Assembly (NCBI RefSeq): GCF_947179165.1
Contig: NC_077237.1
Span: 11,584,735-11,648,734, forward strand
DNA: 64,000 nucleotides
Source: Solanum dulcamara
Taxonomy: Eukaryota > Streptophyta > Magnoliopsida > Solanales > Solanaceae
Direction: 5' to 3'
Below, one piece after another: positions 35,381 through 46,697 of the stretch. The stretch's first letter is position 1, and each line of letters starts with the position of its first letter. A model generated the notes under the pieces. The model made no database searches. It was given only the letters and a program-made list of their open reading frames with translations, and was not told where the DNA came from. A program made the translations under genes and the position numbers.

Positions 35381-35783
35381 TGTTGGAAATAGATACACCC
35401 ATTGATGGATTGGCTAGTAACTTGCTTCATTCATAAAGTTACAAACTTCCTAAATAACTCCCTATAGTAAAAGAGGAAGAGTTATGTTTCATGAATGAAG
35501 TGAGAGTTATGGAATAAGGGGTGATGTAACTCTTTAATGAACAAGAGTTACTAGTCTCAACATTATCCTATAAAAGGGAGGACTTGAGCTCATCCAAAGA
35601 AAACACAAAACACATTGAGAGAGTTCGTTAGACAAAAGAGTGTAGCTGTTATGAAAATCAATACAAAACTCTATAGTAATCTTGTAAGAAACCGCCAAAG
35701 CAATTGGTGGTGATAACACATCGAACCTAGTGAAGAAGGTATGTATTATTCTGCATAAATCTCCGAGTTTAAATTCTTCTACA
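35381..35783 (+). repeat. Copia element B: 3' LTR
   Basis: It starts TGTTGGAAATAGATACACCC and ends TTCTTCTACA, giving TG..CA ends. It is 403 bases and pairs with 29003-29401. Confidence 0.9.
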
Positions 35784-38526
35784 CCTATGATTACTCCTCC
35801 ACAATTGAATACATTCATTTAGAAAGATGAAAAGTACAACATACAAATCAAACCAAATAATGAAGTGTTCGCAGGTGACTAATTTAAAAGAAGTGAGATG
35901 AAAAAAGAAGAAACCTCCATGTCTCTATGCATGGCTCTAATGGCATACTGTAAACAAGGCAAAAGAAAAAAATAAAGTTACCACTTCGATTCCTATATTC
36001 CATACATGTGATTCAATAAGAGCAAAAAAGCAATCTCGGCAATACATCAACTTTCAAATAAAAGCAGTTCGGCCGCCCCTCCTACTATGCCTGTCGTATG
36101 CAGTGTTGAATTTGTCAACAAACTCAACCATCAAAACAAAAACATTAGATTCTTTATGATTTGGCTCATGGACTTGACTAAATCAGAGATGACCAAGCGT
36201 GTACGTGCTTGCACTACAAAGTTTGTGAGAACTACTTTACTTGCAGTGTTCCGCACATATAGGCCCTATTTTAATACTACTAATTTGCAGATGAGGTTTT
36301 ACTAATAAACCGTTTTGACATGATTGATGAGCTTAATTGAGAGATGAAGCTACCTACTGACATCATCAATTTACAAGTCTTTTCATTATGAACATAAAAG
36401 TATAAAATTATCAATTGGAAAGAGGAAAGTCCATGGGTGTATTAGAATAACCTCACTGCTTCATACCTCTCAGTATATCACAGCATCCTCAATTAAGTAC
36501 CTTTGATAAATTCTATTCCTTTTTTTTTTATCAGGTAAGATAACTACTACCTCCGAGTAAATGTTATAATGATAGAATCAGAAAGCAGACAAAATATATT
36601 AGTTGCACTACAGAAAATATAACGTCTCTAATAAGCAATTTGCAGTCAATCCTTGAACTAGTAGTCACCATTTAAGGATCTTGAGGTTCTTATCGTGGAA
36701 CCAATACAAGAAGAAATCCAGTGAGCTCTAGTGAAGATACACACACAAACAGACAGTCCTTGGATAATTTAAAAGATGTACAAGGAGCTCCCATAAATAA
36801 CTTACCTTGACCATAATATCAGCCTCGTACACATATGTCAAGCATCTTTCTCCTTCACTCTGCACCATTGAACGAAATATGTAAAAATCCTCTGATCACC
36901 GAGTGATTTTGCTTTATCAACCATCGAATGAACATAACGCACCTACGCAAAATAAATAATTCATTAAAATAAACATATGTTTGCTTTATCAATTTCTTTG
37001 GCGTTTACTGTTGATCTTAATATTTTTAGTAAAGTTGAATTTTCTTTGAAAATAACCAAATCAAAGTCAAGAAAACTAAATCCTGAAAATATAATAGAGT
37101 TATTTTTTTGTATCAGCTAAAACAAACACATAACCAAATTATTTAAGGCTAATGATCATTCATAGTAGTGATCTAAAGACAAGAAGCAACAGCAAAATAG
37201 AGTGCAACTAAATTACAGGCTGCAACTTACTCTTTGGCCATTGTGCTATTAAAAGAAATGACTATTATTATTTAATTGAATCAAAAGAAATATGAATCAC
37301 TTACCAAGCCATCCCAAATCATGGAACCAAGATTGTAACTTGAGTAAGTTTTTAATTCACTCAAATATTCTCCTATTTCTCTTTTTATGCCTTAACACTA
37401 TTCTAACCCGAACTATCTGTAAGTTTTTAGTTAATGTACTCACTCAATTTAACACTAAATAGCTCAAGCCAACATAGTCAATTTTCACATCTAGTAGTCA
37501 CACACGAAAGCAAAAATGCTATCCATAATAATTTTAAGAAAAACACGAAAGATAACCCTTACTTCCTTACGAAAAGCTTGGGACGAAGTACTATTGAAGT
37601 GAATAAAAAAATTAATCAGCAGAGGATTTCAAATCAGGTGTACAAACCAAAGTAACTATGTCTCATTTCCAACATAGTAGAAGCAAGACATCAGTATAAT
37701 CATAAGGACCTTATGGCCTTCATATGATAGCACACCACAACTAAACAAGTACTAAACGAAAACTACTGCAATGTATACAAACCAAAGATGACAAACACGT
37801 GCCCTGGCACCTAATTTATTTTATCAACTACCAGTACAGAGAGAGCCTTTTGCCAGCTCTGTATAAACTTCACAGATATTGTAACTTCAAACTCACTTGG
37901 TTAAGCTCACCAACACAACATCTAAGCTGCTCTAGGAGCTTTAATTCTCTATTCAGCACTCCAGACTCTTTTAATCATTTTCCCTATCCCTCCTCAAGAT
38001 GGAAAAGAGAATGAAAAATATATTGACATCAACAAATAAAACATTCCTTATTTATCTATAAGCACTGGATAAACTCTATTGGTTCCCAACTTACTGTTCT
38101 CGTGTATATATATATACTGAAAACTATTAATCTAATTACTTTCAAAAATGAAAGAAAAGTAAAGGAAAAGAAATCACAAAAAATCCAATGTTTTATAAGA
38201 ACCTAAAGATTGTTAAGCTTCTTTGCAGTGACATCACTATGCATTAACCAGTAACAAAAAGATTCATATCATGACTTTCACATACCTCAAACAAAGAAAA
38301 AGTACTTGGTCTCAAGCTTTTCGTAAGATTTATGGCAGTAAATTGTCGTGAATCTCGTTATGGCCAAAACTGCTGTAAAACAAGAAGAACCCCAAAATTG
38401 ATTTTGAAGTATAGGAGTTAGAGATTTTGAAGTATGCAGCCTACTCTCTGTTTTACCTCTTCCATACTTTTTCTTCATCAACAAAACGGCAAGGATTGGA
38501 AAGAGCTGAAAAAATTGTGAATCGCA
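35784..38526. other. Copy-specific DNA with exon-like signals on -
   Basis: No counterpart is seen in the matching part of copy 2. The best coding-like piece on - is about 36945-36795: an acceptor TTTTGCGTAG, then VRYVHSMVDKAKSLGDQR, and after one frameshift ERCLTYVYEADIMVK before a donor GTAAG. Another acceptor-donor pair (TTTTACAG ... GTATGTG) brackets about 38369-38284. No family was recognised. It may be a decayed gene or part of a captured fragment. Confidence 0.25.
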
Positions 38527-38980
38527 GGTCATAATTTATGGCAGTTAAAATTATAAGTTTTTATAATTGAAATGGAAGTATTTCTGGGCAGATTGACAGT
38601 CATAAGGAGTTCTGGTGGATTGAAATCTTGTACTTATTTACTTACGTATCATATTCTGAAATTTGATCCAGGTTGCACCAAATAAGAAAATGTATGGAAA
38701 GTCCTAGTTTATGCAATGCAGATTTTGAAGAAAGATTCAACATAAAATCCCCAAAAAACACCATTAAGTTGTCATGGAATTTTTTTTAATAATACAAATG
38801 AACTCACGACTGTAATTCTTTCCATCTATTTGGTACACATGCTATGCCTGAAAGACTAATATTTGACAGATGTAATCCTGTTTCTCATCATTAAAGAAAA
38901 CCAAACACAAAAAGGAGGGGAATGGAAATAAGAAAGTTACAGCCCACAAGCTCAATAAGCATCTATCTAGTTAGCAAAAG
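38527..38980 (-). pseudogene. Remnant of the DRG 3' flank and intron 8 at the duplication junction
   Basis: 38527-38785 matches 48538-48775, downstream of the DRG stop. 38805-38980 matches about 49463-49675, inside DRG intron 8. The roughly 690 bases between these, holding DRG exons 9 and 10, are missing here, so nothing coding remains. At its right end (TAGTTAGCA) it meets the NOI upstream word AAAGCCTGATGGCAATTCC directly. Confidence 0.75.
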
Positions 38981-39166
38981 CCTGATGGCAATTCCGTAGT
39001 TAAATACAACTACATGCCCTATTCCATATGATTGCGCTGCCCTAATTCAGCACCAAAACCCTTTTGATTTTTTTTTGGGGGGACACAAAAACAAGAGCTC
39101 TTACAATACAAAGTGTAAGTCATTTCTTGAATTCATAGATTTCTCCTCTTCTCTGTGGATTGCGTT

Positions 39167-40834
39167 ATGAAAGTGACAACTCCATTAATTCTGAAATGGG
39201 GTTATGTTTTTACGAATTGTAAACCCATTTTTGGGGTTAGGTTTTATGCAACTAAAAAGATTGGTAAATTGAAAGAAGAAGAATGTCATATACCTCGTGC
39301 AGTGAGGAAAGAAGCTCAAGCTGCTTTGCTAGACTACTTGCATTCCACTAGAAGTTTGCAGTTTATGGATGCTGAACATATGAGTAAAAACTCACCCTTT
39401 TTTCTTTCCAAATTATTACAAAGAATTGATAATGAAACTGATATTCGACGTTCTCTAACTCGATTCTTGCGATATCATCCAATCAATGAATTCGAACCAT
39501 TCTTTGAGAGCATTGGTCTGAAACATTGTCACTACTTGTCATTTCTTCCCAGAGATCTCATGTTTTTAAATGATGATCAAAGGTTGCTCCATACCTATCA
39601 CATCTTGTGTAATTATGGTATTTCAAGAAATAAGATAGGAAGAATCTTTGCTGAAGCTCCAGAAGTTTTTAGATATGATCCTGGAGTTTTGGACTTGAAA
39701 CTTGCTTCTTTTCACGGGGCTGGGCTAGATCAGTCTACTGTCATTAAGCTTGTTAGTGCAAGTCCTCATCTTTTGATTGGGAATGTACACAAGGAATTTT
39801 TTCAAGTTGTTGAGGAATTAAAGAAAATAGGAGTTGAATACAGTTGGATTGAGGAGCAATTGAATGGAAATTCTATCAATTGGAGCCAGTTATTCGAGCT
39901 CATATGCTTCTTGAAAGGCTTGGGCTTCACTGATCAACAATTAGGAAAATTGATTTGTCGAGTTCCTGGTCTTCTCCTTGATTGCTCCGGACGCACTACA
40001 TTTTTGCTAATTGGATTCTGGTTGAAATTTGGTTTTGAGAAGCCTGAATTACTTGATGTATTTCTACGCTTACCACAAATTCCAATAACCACATTTGTTT
40101 TCAATATGAGGCAATGCTATCAGTTCTTGATTGAGATCGAGATGCCTGTCCTAGACATTGGAAATATCGTTCGTTCATACCCTACATTGCTAGGCTCATG
40201 TGTTTTGAAGAAAGCTACAAGCTTGCTAACTATCCTGAATACGGGGAAGAAGCGGCTTTGTAGTGTGATCAAGGAGAATCCAGAATTTTTGAGGAATTTG
40301 GTTCGTGGAGCCAAAGTTGAACAGTTACCAATAGATGAGGAGGAGCTAAGATCCAAAATGATGAAAACTAAGTTCCTTTTGGATTTGGGTTTTGCTGAGA
40401 ACTCGAGCGAAATGGAGAAAGCTCTCAAAGTATTTAGAGGAAAAGGGGTGGAGCTCCAAGAGAGGTTTGATTGTTTGGTAAATGCTGGTTTGGATCGAAA
40501 GCATGTTGCTTCAATGCTGAAAATATATCCGCAAGTACTCAATCAAAGGAAAGAAGTACTTGAGACAAAGATTGATTTTCTATTGAATATATTGGGTCAT
40601 CCAGTGTCTACTCTAATTTCGTTTCCATCTTACCTAAACTACACAATTCAAAGAATCATGCTTAGGATTTCAATGTATAATTGGCTCAAAGATCAAGGAA
40701 AAGTGGATGCAACATTGGCTTTGAGCACTATCTTAGCTTCCTCAGAGAAATTATTCATGAAGACTTATGTAAGTCCTCACCCTAAAGGCCTTGAAGTCTG
40801 GCAAGATCTGAAAAGAGAGATATATCCTGATTAA
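39167..40834 (+). CDS. MTERF18: mTERF-family protein, predicted mitochondrial
   Basis: A single uninterrupted frame of 555 codons. The ATG at 39167 is chosen because the frame extends upstream only through a GTG at 39155. The N-terminus is rich in Arg, Lys and hydrophobics and lacks acidic residues until the thirties; RFYATKK near residues 24-30 looks like a mitochondrial presequence cleavage region. A conserved plant segment (EAQAALLDYLHSTRSLQFMD) precedes repeated helical mTERF units of about 30 residues marked by Leu-Pro patterns (APEVFRYDP, SASPHLLIG, YPTLLGS, YPQVLNQ, FPSYLNY). mTERF proteins bind organelle nucleic acids and affect organelle transcription, splicing or translation. Length and the N-terminal block suggest the MTERF18/SHOT1 group, judged from memory only. 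No introns, as is common for plant mTERF genes. It lies in the position of the NOI promoter, ending 231 bases before the copy 2 ATG. Confidence 0.85.
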   Translation: MKVTTPLILKWGYVFTNCKPIFGVRFYATKKIGKLKEEECHIPRAVRKEAQAALLDYLHSTRSLQFMDAEHMSKNSPFFLSKLLQRIDNETDIRRSLTRFLRYHPINEFEPFFESIGLKHCHYLSFLPRDLMFLNDDQRLLHTYHILCNYGISRNKIGRIFAEAPEVFRYDPGVLDLKLASFHGAGLDQSTVIKLVSASPHLLIGNVHKEFFQVVEELKKIGVEYSWIEEQLNGNSINWSQLFELICFLKGLGFTDQQLGKLICRVPGLLLDCSGRTTFLLIGFWLKFGFEKPELLDVFLRLPQIPITTFVFNMRQCYQFLIEIEMPVLDIGNIVRSYPTLLGSCVLKKATSLLTILNTGKKRLCSVIKENPEFLRNLVRGAKVEQLPIDEEELRSKMMKTKFLLDLGFAENSSEMEKALKVFRGKGVELQERFDCLVNAGLDRKHVASMLKIYPQVLNQRKEVLETKIDFLLNILGHPVSTLISFPSYLNYTIQRIMLRISMYNWLKDQGKVDATLALSTILASSEKLFMKTYVSPHPKGLEVWQDLKREIYPD

Positions 40835-41065
40835 GTGAGATATCCTGAGTCGTTCCGTCTGGTTGCATTGGCAACGGAAAGTCTAAAGCTTGAAGTCTCT
40901 TTAAAGCGCAGTCTCCTGCTTAAGTTAAGATGAGTACCAGTTCTAAATGTGTTAACTTTGAGTGAAACGAAAAGGAGCAGGCACCCAGGTAATGGCCTTT
41001 CTAGTATCTCCAAAATAATCCAAATATTTTTGACAAAATTTTGCTTACTCTTCAGTTTCTGCATA

Positions 41066-44000
41066 ATGGATGATCGCAAGGACGTAAAGGAACAAAAAAG
41101 TTTAAATCTTTACTCACTTTTCTTGCTGATTTTACTTTCTTGATTTTCTTGAGAATTGGGAAACAGTTTCTTGAAGTTCAAAATATGATCTTTGTTTCCA
41201 TATTTTGCATTTTACATGAAACAAGGCAAACCCCTTTGTAAAGTTCAAAGCTTTACTTTTTGGGGTGGTGGGGGTGGGGGTGGGGGGTTCTGAACTGTAT
41301 TTTTTTCATTCTTTTTGGATACCCTTTTGGGAGTATTAAGTATATGAATCTGAAGTTTGAGCTTCTGCTTCTTTATTGGTCTATATAAATGCATGAATCT
41401 GTAGATTTTGCAGTTTGGTTGGATTGTTGTTGTCAAAGTGTGTGTCTTTTTGAATCTTGAATATATAAGTCTGCTTGAATATCTATCTCTTGGTGAATTC
41501 AACTTTTTGAACAGTTTTACTCTTGTGGTCAAGAATTTATCATTTTGGTCAACTTTAATCATCTTAACTAAAATATAGTAATTGGGTAAAAGATGTTGGG
41601 CAATTAGTCAAAATTCTCAATTATTCTTCCTTCATACTACTATTCTTTGGGTGTCATGATTGGTGGAACTATTTTTTGAACTTTAAAATTAGCTAATCTT
41701 TATGAATTTTCAGCTTTCATTGTTGAGCACCAGTTGTTTAAAAATGTTAGGTCAGTAGAAGCCAAATTAATTGTCTTCCTAACAGTTGATATCTTTTAGT
41801 TGGTCCAGTTTATGGATTTTTATTTATGTTAAGTGTTTATTTTTAAGTTAGGTAGTCTATTTTGTGGACCTGTATACATGAGCACCTGGTTGAAGGAATG
41901 TGAGTGACTTAATCAATGTTCTGTTGTCTCTGTTTGTGGAAATAAATTTGAATGCCTTAGTTGAATATGAAATCACTTCCTCTTAGATAAGCATAATAAA
42001 TGGAAGATCTCAGTAAATAGTCAAGATTGTGTTTAAGTTAGTACTTAGTAGGCGTTTGGACATGCGATGTGAAATTATGATTTAAAATTAGCGTTTTGAC
42101 ATGAGATTTGGAGTCACGATTTCAAATCTCAAATTCTCAAAAAAACCATAATTTTGGGATTCTAAATCGTGAATAGATTGTATGTACCATGTGGAAGGAT
42201 TATATTAAAGAATAACTAGTTACTAATATTGTTGATTAATGAATCTTTATAAAAAATTATGTGTATTTGCAAGTTTGTATATCACAAACATTTATTTATA
42301 AAAGGAACATGGAGATATGCGATTTATTAGTGTGGCGCCTTAAGATGAATTATGGTTTGCTCATTTGGTAAGATTCTATAAGAATTGAGGAAATTTTAAT
42401 AGGTTTTCACAACTTGTGAGGTTTCATGTTTATGAGAAAAAATACAACTTAAGAAATTCAAATTGCATGGTCAAACAAAAATTCAAGTTCAAAACAATTT
42501 GATTTTAAAAAATGATTTCAAATTAGTAGTTGCATTTATGAGGACTAAACTTGTAACTGTCTGAAAGTTTTACAGGATAATGATTCTTTTTGTCTTCTTG
42601 ACGATGTCTAATGTTTGTTAAGTGGGGTTGCCAAAAACTAAGTTCTTGAACATACCAAGTAAAGGAAAAATTAGGAGAATTTTTAGATACATATTGTTAT
42701 TATTGAATTGACTGTGAATCTTTTTCTTCATTAACAGAAAACTGCACCATGGCTATCAGTGCCACAATTTGGAGACTGGGACCAAAAAGGTGTGATGCCA
42801 GACTACTCAATGGATTTCTCAAAGATAAGAGAGAATAGGAAACAGAACAAATCAAGAGCCAGTCTTGGAAATGAGGAAGAACTTATTTCCACAACCCATA
42901 GCAAGTCAAATACAGTTCACTCATCACAAAGCGATGATCTCCAATTCCATCAAAACCACCCATCAACTGTAAGTTCTTTTGGCCTATGTTGCTCGGACTC
43001 TCTAATAATGTTGCCGCATCTGTGTCACATCCTTCAAATATGTACTGTTTTTGATGGATCCGACATGCACCTGGCAACATTTTTGAATGAGTCTGAACAA
43101 CATAGCTTCTCGCTTTTAAAATGGCAGTCTTTCCTATTTAGTATAAATGCTGATTAGAGTTATAGGTAAGTGTCAGATAATTTCAGAGGAAATATTGTAT
43201 TGAATACATGGATCAGACAAGTACTTGGCAGTTATTAAATAAAGAATATTTAGCTGGATACATGTGGTGGGGTCATTGTGTTACTGATCAGTAGGTGGAA
43301 GTATGGACAACCTTATATTTTCTTATTAACAAGTAATTTACTAAAATAATACCAGCTCATGAGTATCTTCAGACAATGGAATGGAAAATTATTGTACAAC
43401 CAAATATTTATTTGTAATCTTATGGAGCTATAACATAGGAATACAACAACATATGTATAATATATGCAGACCTTACCCTTATCTTTATGTGGTAGAGAGG
43501 TGGTTTTGATAGACCCTCAGCTCAAAAGGATAGAAATGTTGCCTTTTTCTTTTGCCTTTTTTTCCCTTTGGCAAGGCTTGGTGTAAGAAAAGTTGAGGCT
43601 ATATTTAATAGGGTGTATGCACTATGCATTTACCAATTTCGAATATGATTTTTGGTGCATTAGAAGTTCTCATCTTGAACTCTTAGTTGATGTAGAAAGC
43701 GAAAGGCTCATTTTTTGAGCCGAGGGTTCTATCGGAAACAACCTCTTTTCCCCTCAAAGGTAGAGGTAAGGTCTATGTACATTTTATCCTTCCAAGATCC
43801 CACTTGTGGGATCACACTGGTATGTCGTCGTAGTTTGGGCACAAGTGTTGCTCCCATGTGGTGTTCCACTCATTTATGAGTGATGGAAAGTGGTACTCCC
43901 AAAAGGGCCAAATCACATGAAAACTGTAAACAAGTTGCAAGAAAGTGATGTTTCCCTAATTGGGTAACCAATTTTTCTTGTCCAGAAAAATGCTTTTGGC

Positions 44001-46697
44001 TGTTGCAAGTCTTCAATGCCGGTCTTGTGGTGGAAACACTCTGTTCATATTCGAATACAACCTCTTCCGAACATCCTAGTGGAACAAATTTGGTCTTCAA
44101 AAAACGAACCTTTTCTTTAGTGATCTTGATTTTACACATCTTAGTAAATAGGCCTTTGACTTGGGTGGTGGAACGGCCCATACTCATGGTGTGTAGGGAC
44201 CAAATACCATCAGCCTCCCCATTCCCTTCCTCCTCACCCTGCCTCGGCCACCATGTGACCGAAAAAGATGAGAAATCTTAAAATGTGTTCTAGAAATCAT
44301 ATTTGGTCATAACCATTCTTGAGTCTCCTATAACTCCAATTTTCCTGTGGACCCTTGTTAAATTGAAAAAGCATAGCAAAGTCTCAACACCTTGAAAATA
44401 TGAAAAAAATACCCTCGACAAATATGGTGGAAAGGATCGGAAAAAAGATATCTGAACGCCTTGAAAAATCGTTGTATTGCTCAGAGGCGGACCCACATGG
44501 TCCAATGAGGGTGCACGTGCACCCGGTAACTTTTTAAATATTTTTGCGTATATATGTATAGTTAAACCAAACAAGGATCATATATTTAATTATGCACCCT
44601 TATTCTCAAAATGCCTTTGGGTGCACTGGTCAAAAAATAAAGGCCTTTTTCTAGGTCTTTTGGAATGGCTAGGAAAAATGGTTCCGGATGTGAATAATGT
44701 TATTTTAAAACATGCTCCAAAAAATGCTATGATGATTTCTCCAAAAATTCAAAAGGAGATTGTGAGTGCTTGTGCACAAGAAACCGTAAAAGCTATAATT
44801 AATGACTTGGATGGTGTTTTTTTGGGATATTAGTTGATGAATCAAGGACATATCACACTATGAACAAATGCCCCTTGCATTGCAGTATGTTAACAAAAAA
44901 GGCAAAGTGAATGGGCGAGTTATTGCTATTGTTCGTGTTGGTGATACATTTGCACAGTCATTGAAGGAAACAATATGCTCTTTGCTTTTGAGACACTCTT
45001 TGAGTACATCTAAAATACGTGGATAAGGCTATGATGGGGCTAGTAACATGCATGGAGAAATGAATGGTCTTAAAGCTTTGATTTTACAGGAAACTCCATC
45101 GGCATATTGCATTCATTGCTTTGCTCACCATTACAATTGACACTTGTAGTTGTTGCCAAAAAACATTTGTTTGTGGATAATTTCTTTGCTATTATTCTTA
45201 ATGTGTTGAATGTGGTTGGAGCATCATTTAAGCTTAGAGATCAACTTCGGGACCATCAAGCAGAAATGTTGGAGCAATTACTAGAAAGCGGTGAGATTCA
45301 AAGTGGAAAAGGTTTAAATCAAGAACGAGGGCTTCAAAGGCCAAGTGACACTCATTGGGGATCTCATTTTAAAACATTGGATAACTTTGCTATTTTATTT
45401 TCATCTATAACTCATGTGCTGGATGCAATTAAATGTGGAGGTTCTAAACTAAGTGATAGATTGCAAGCAGGAGCTTTTTTGGATATGATCAATGAATTTG
45501 AATTTGTTTTCTTACTTCACTTGATGTTGAAAATATTGGTGATGCCAAATGAGTTGAGTGCCGCATTACAGAGGAAGGAGCAAGATATTGTCAATGCATG
45601 GTATTTCTTGACATCACTAAATAAAGATTGCAATTCTTGAAAGATGATGGATGGGAATCTATGATGACTGAAGTTTCTTCATTTTGTGATAAACATGAAA
45701 TTTCGGTACCTAAGATGGAGGAATTTTATATTCTTGGAAAGTCAAAACGTAGGCCTTCTAGTGTTACTTATTCGCACCACTTGCGTGTTGAGCTCTTCTA
45801 TGCTATAATTGACCTGCAACTTCAAGAGCTTAATAATCTTTTTGATGTTGTGAGTGGTAACTTGCTTCTTGGTATGGCAAGCCTGAATCCGGCTCCTGCT
45901 TTTGCTAATTTTGATAAGGAAAAAATAATGACTTTGGCCAAGCGTTATCCAGATGAGTTTGGTGAACTAAAGCTTCGAGATCTTAGTTATCAACTTGATA
46001 CTTTCATAATACACATGCGGCGTGGTGATCCTACATTCTCTGATTTGAAAGGAATTGGTGATTTGGCAGAAGCATTGGTTAATGCAAATCTTGTGGAGAC
46101 TTAATTCTCTTGTATACTTGTGAAGTTGACATTAATTTTACTTGTCGTTACTGCAACTGTGGAGAGAGCATTCTCAGCCATGAAGCATATCAAGAATAAC
46201 TACGTAGTAGTATTGGTGATGAATTTTTAAATGATTGTTTAGTTTGTTATACCGAAAAGGAAATATTTGTAAATATAAGTAATGATGCTATCACTGACCA
46301 TTTTCAGAATATGAAAATGCGTCGATGTCAAGTATGAATAGATAATTTACTTTTATTATATTAGTGCTAAATTAATGACTTTCATTCATTTTGAAATTTA
46401 TACTTTATCCATAATTTTTTGCATTTTTTGAGTTTAAGAGAATTGTATGTGAAAAATAGTGGTGCCTCCCTATCTTCAAATCCTGGGTTCACAGTCATCT
46501 ATAATGTCTCTTAGTTGAAGTGAAGTATTTTGGTGGTTTGTGCTTCTTCATGTATTGTAAGCTTTTTAGCAAATCGTAAATTTTGCACTAGTGTTATTTA
46601 AGATATTCATTGCATTTTTTTAATTTTATTTTTTGTTTTTGTTTGACAGACAAGAAGAAGTATCTTCAGCTACTTCAACTGCTGTGTGAAAGCTTGA
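41066..46697 (+). CDS. NOI/RIN4-type small membrane-associated protein, copy 2
   Basis: Three exons: 41066-41083, 42738-42968 and 46650-46697, with the same junctions and phases as copy 1, giving 98 residues. It differs from copy 1 only at E6D, N60H, A69S and H70Q, all outside the VPQFGDW core and the C-terminal Cys pair, so the protein looks functional. Most other exon changes are silent. Its context has changed: the TATA-bearing promoter of copy 1 is absent and the mTERF gene ends just upstream, so expression would need new start signals, mTERF read-through, or may be lost. Intron 2 has grown to about 3.7 kb by a hAT insertion. Because intact exons and splice sites are kept, a gene rather than a pseudogene is favoured, but transcription is not shown. 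Confidence 0.75.
43870..44187 (-). other. Antisense reading frame within NOI intron 2
   Basis: A 105-codon frame (MSMGRSTTQVKGLFTKMCKI at the start) lies antisense in the intron. The equivalent in copy 1 (22593 to about 22910) carries frame breaks, and no family was recognised. It may be a remnant of an older gene or transposon that predates the duplication. Probably not a gene. Confidence 0.2.
44482..46500 (+). mobile_element. hAT transposon inserted in NOI copy 2 intron 2
   Basis: The left end CAGAGGCGGACCCA and the right end (CTGTGAACCCA when reversed) are imperfect hAT-type inverted repeats. Copy 1 has the uninterrupted sequence CGTATTGCTGATATAATGTC (near 23191), so this is an insertion after the duplication. 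No clear 8-base target duplication remains at the right end. It holds a broken transposase in the same orientation as NOI. Confidence 0.8.
44630..46340 (+). pseudogene. hAT transposase of the ZMYM/TTF zinc-finger type, broken
   Basis: The ordered words FLGLLEWLGKMVPDVNNVIL and HAPKNAMMISPKIQKEIVS, GYDGASNMHGEMNGLKAL-like sequence near 45030, LESGEIQSGKGLNQERGLQR and DTHWGSHFKTLDNF match plant hAT transposases annotated as zinc finger MYM-type proteins. The C-terminal dimerisation motif (ATVERAFSAMKHIKNN) is near 46150-46200. The N-terminal TTF zinc finger is absent, and stops or shifts near 44832, 45108, 45640 and 46104 split the frame. It cannot be active. Confidence 0.85.

Noticed and set aside
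39155..39166. Upstream GTG as the mTERF start
   Set aside because: Plant nuclear genes rarely start at GTG, and the ATG at 39167 gives a good mitochondrial presequence.
40120..40542. 140-codon frame antisense to mTERF
   Set aside because: A shadow of the conserved mTERF frame, with no family match or splice support.
46400..46500. Exact 8-base target duplication for the hAT element
   Set aside because: The right flank does not repeat GTATTGCT; the insertion is supported by the empty site instead.
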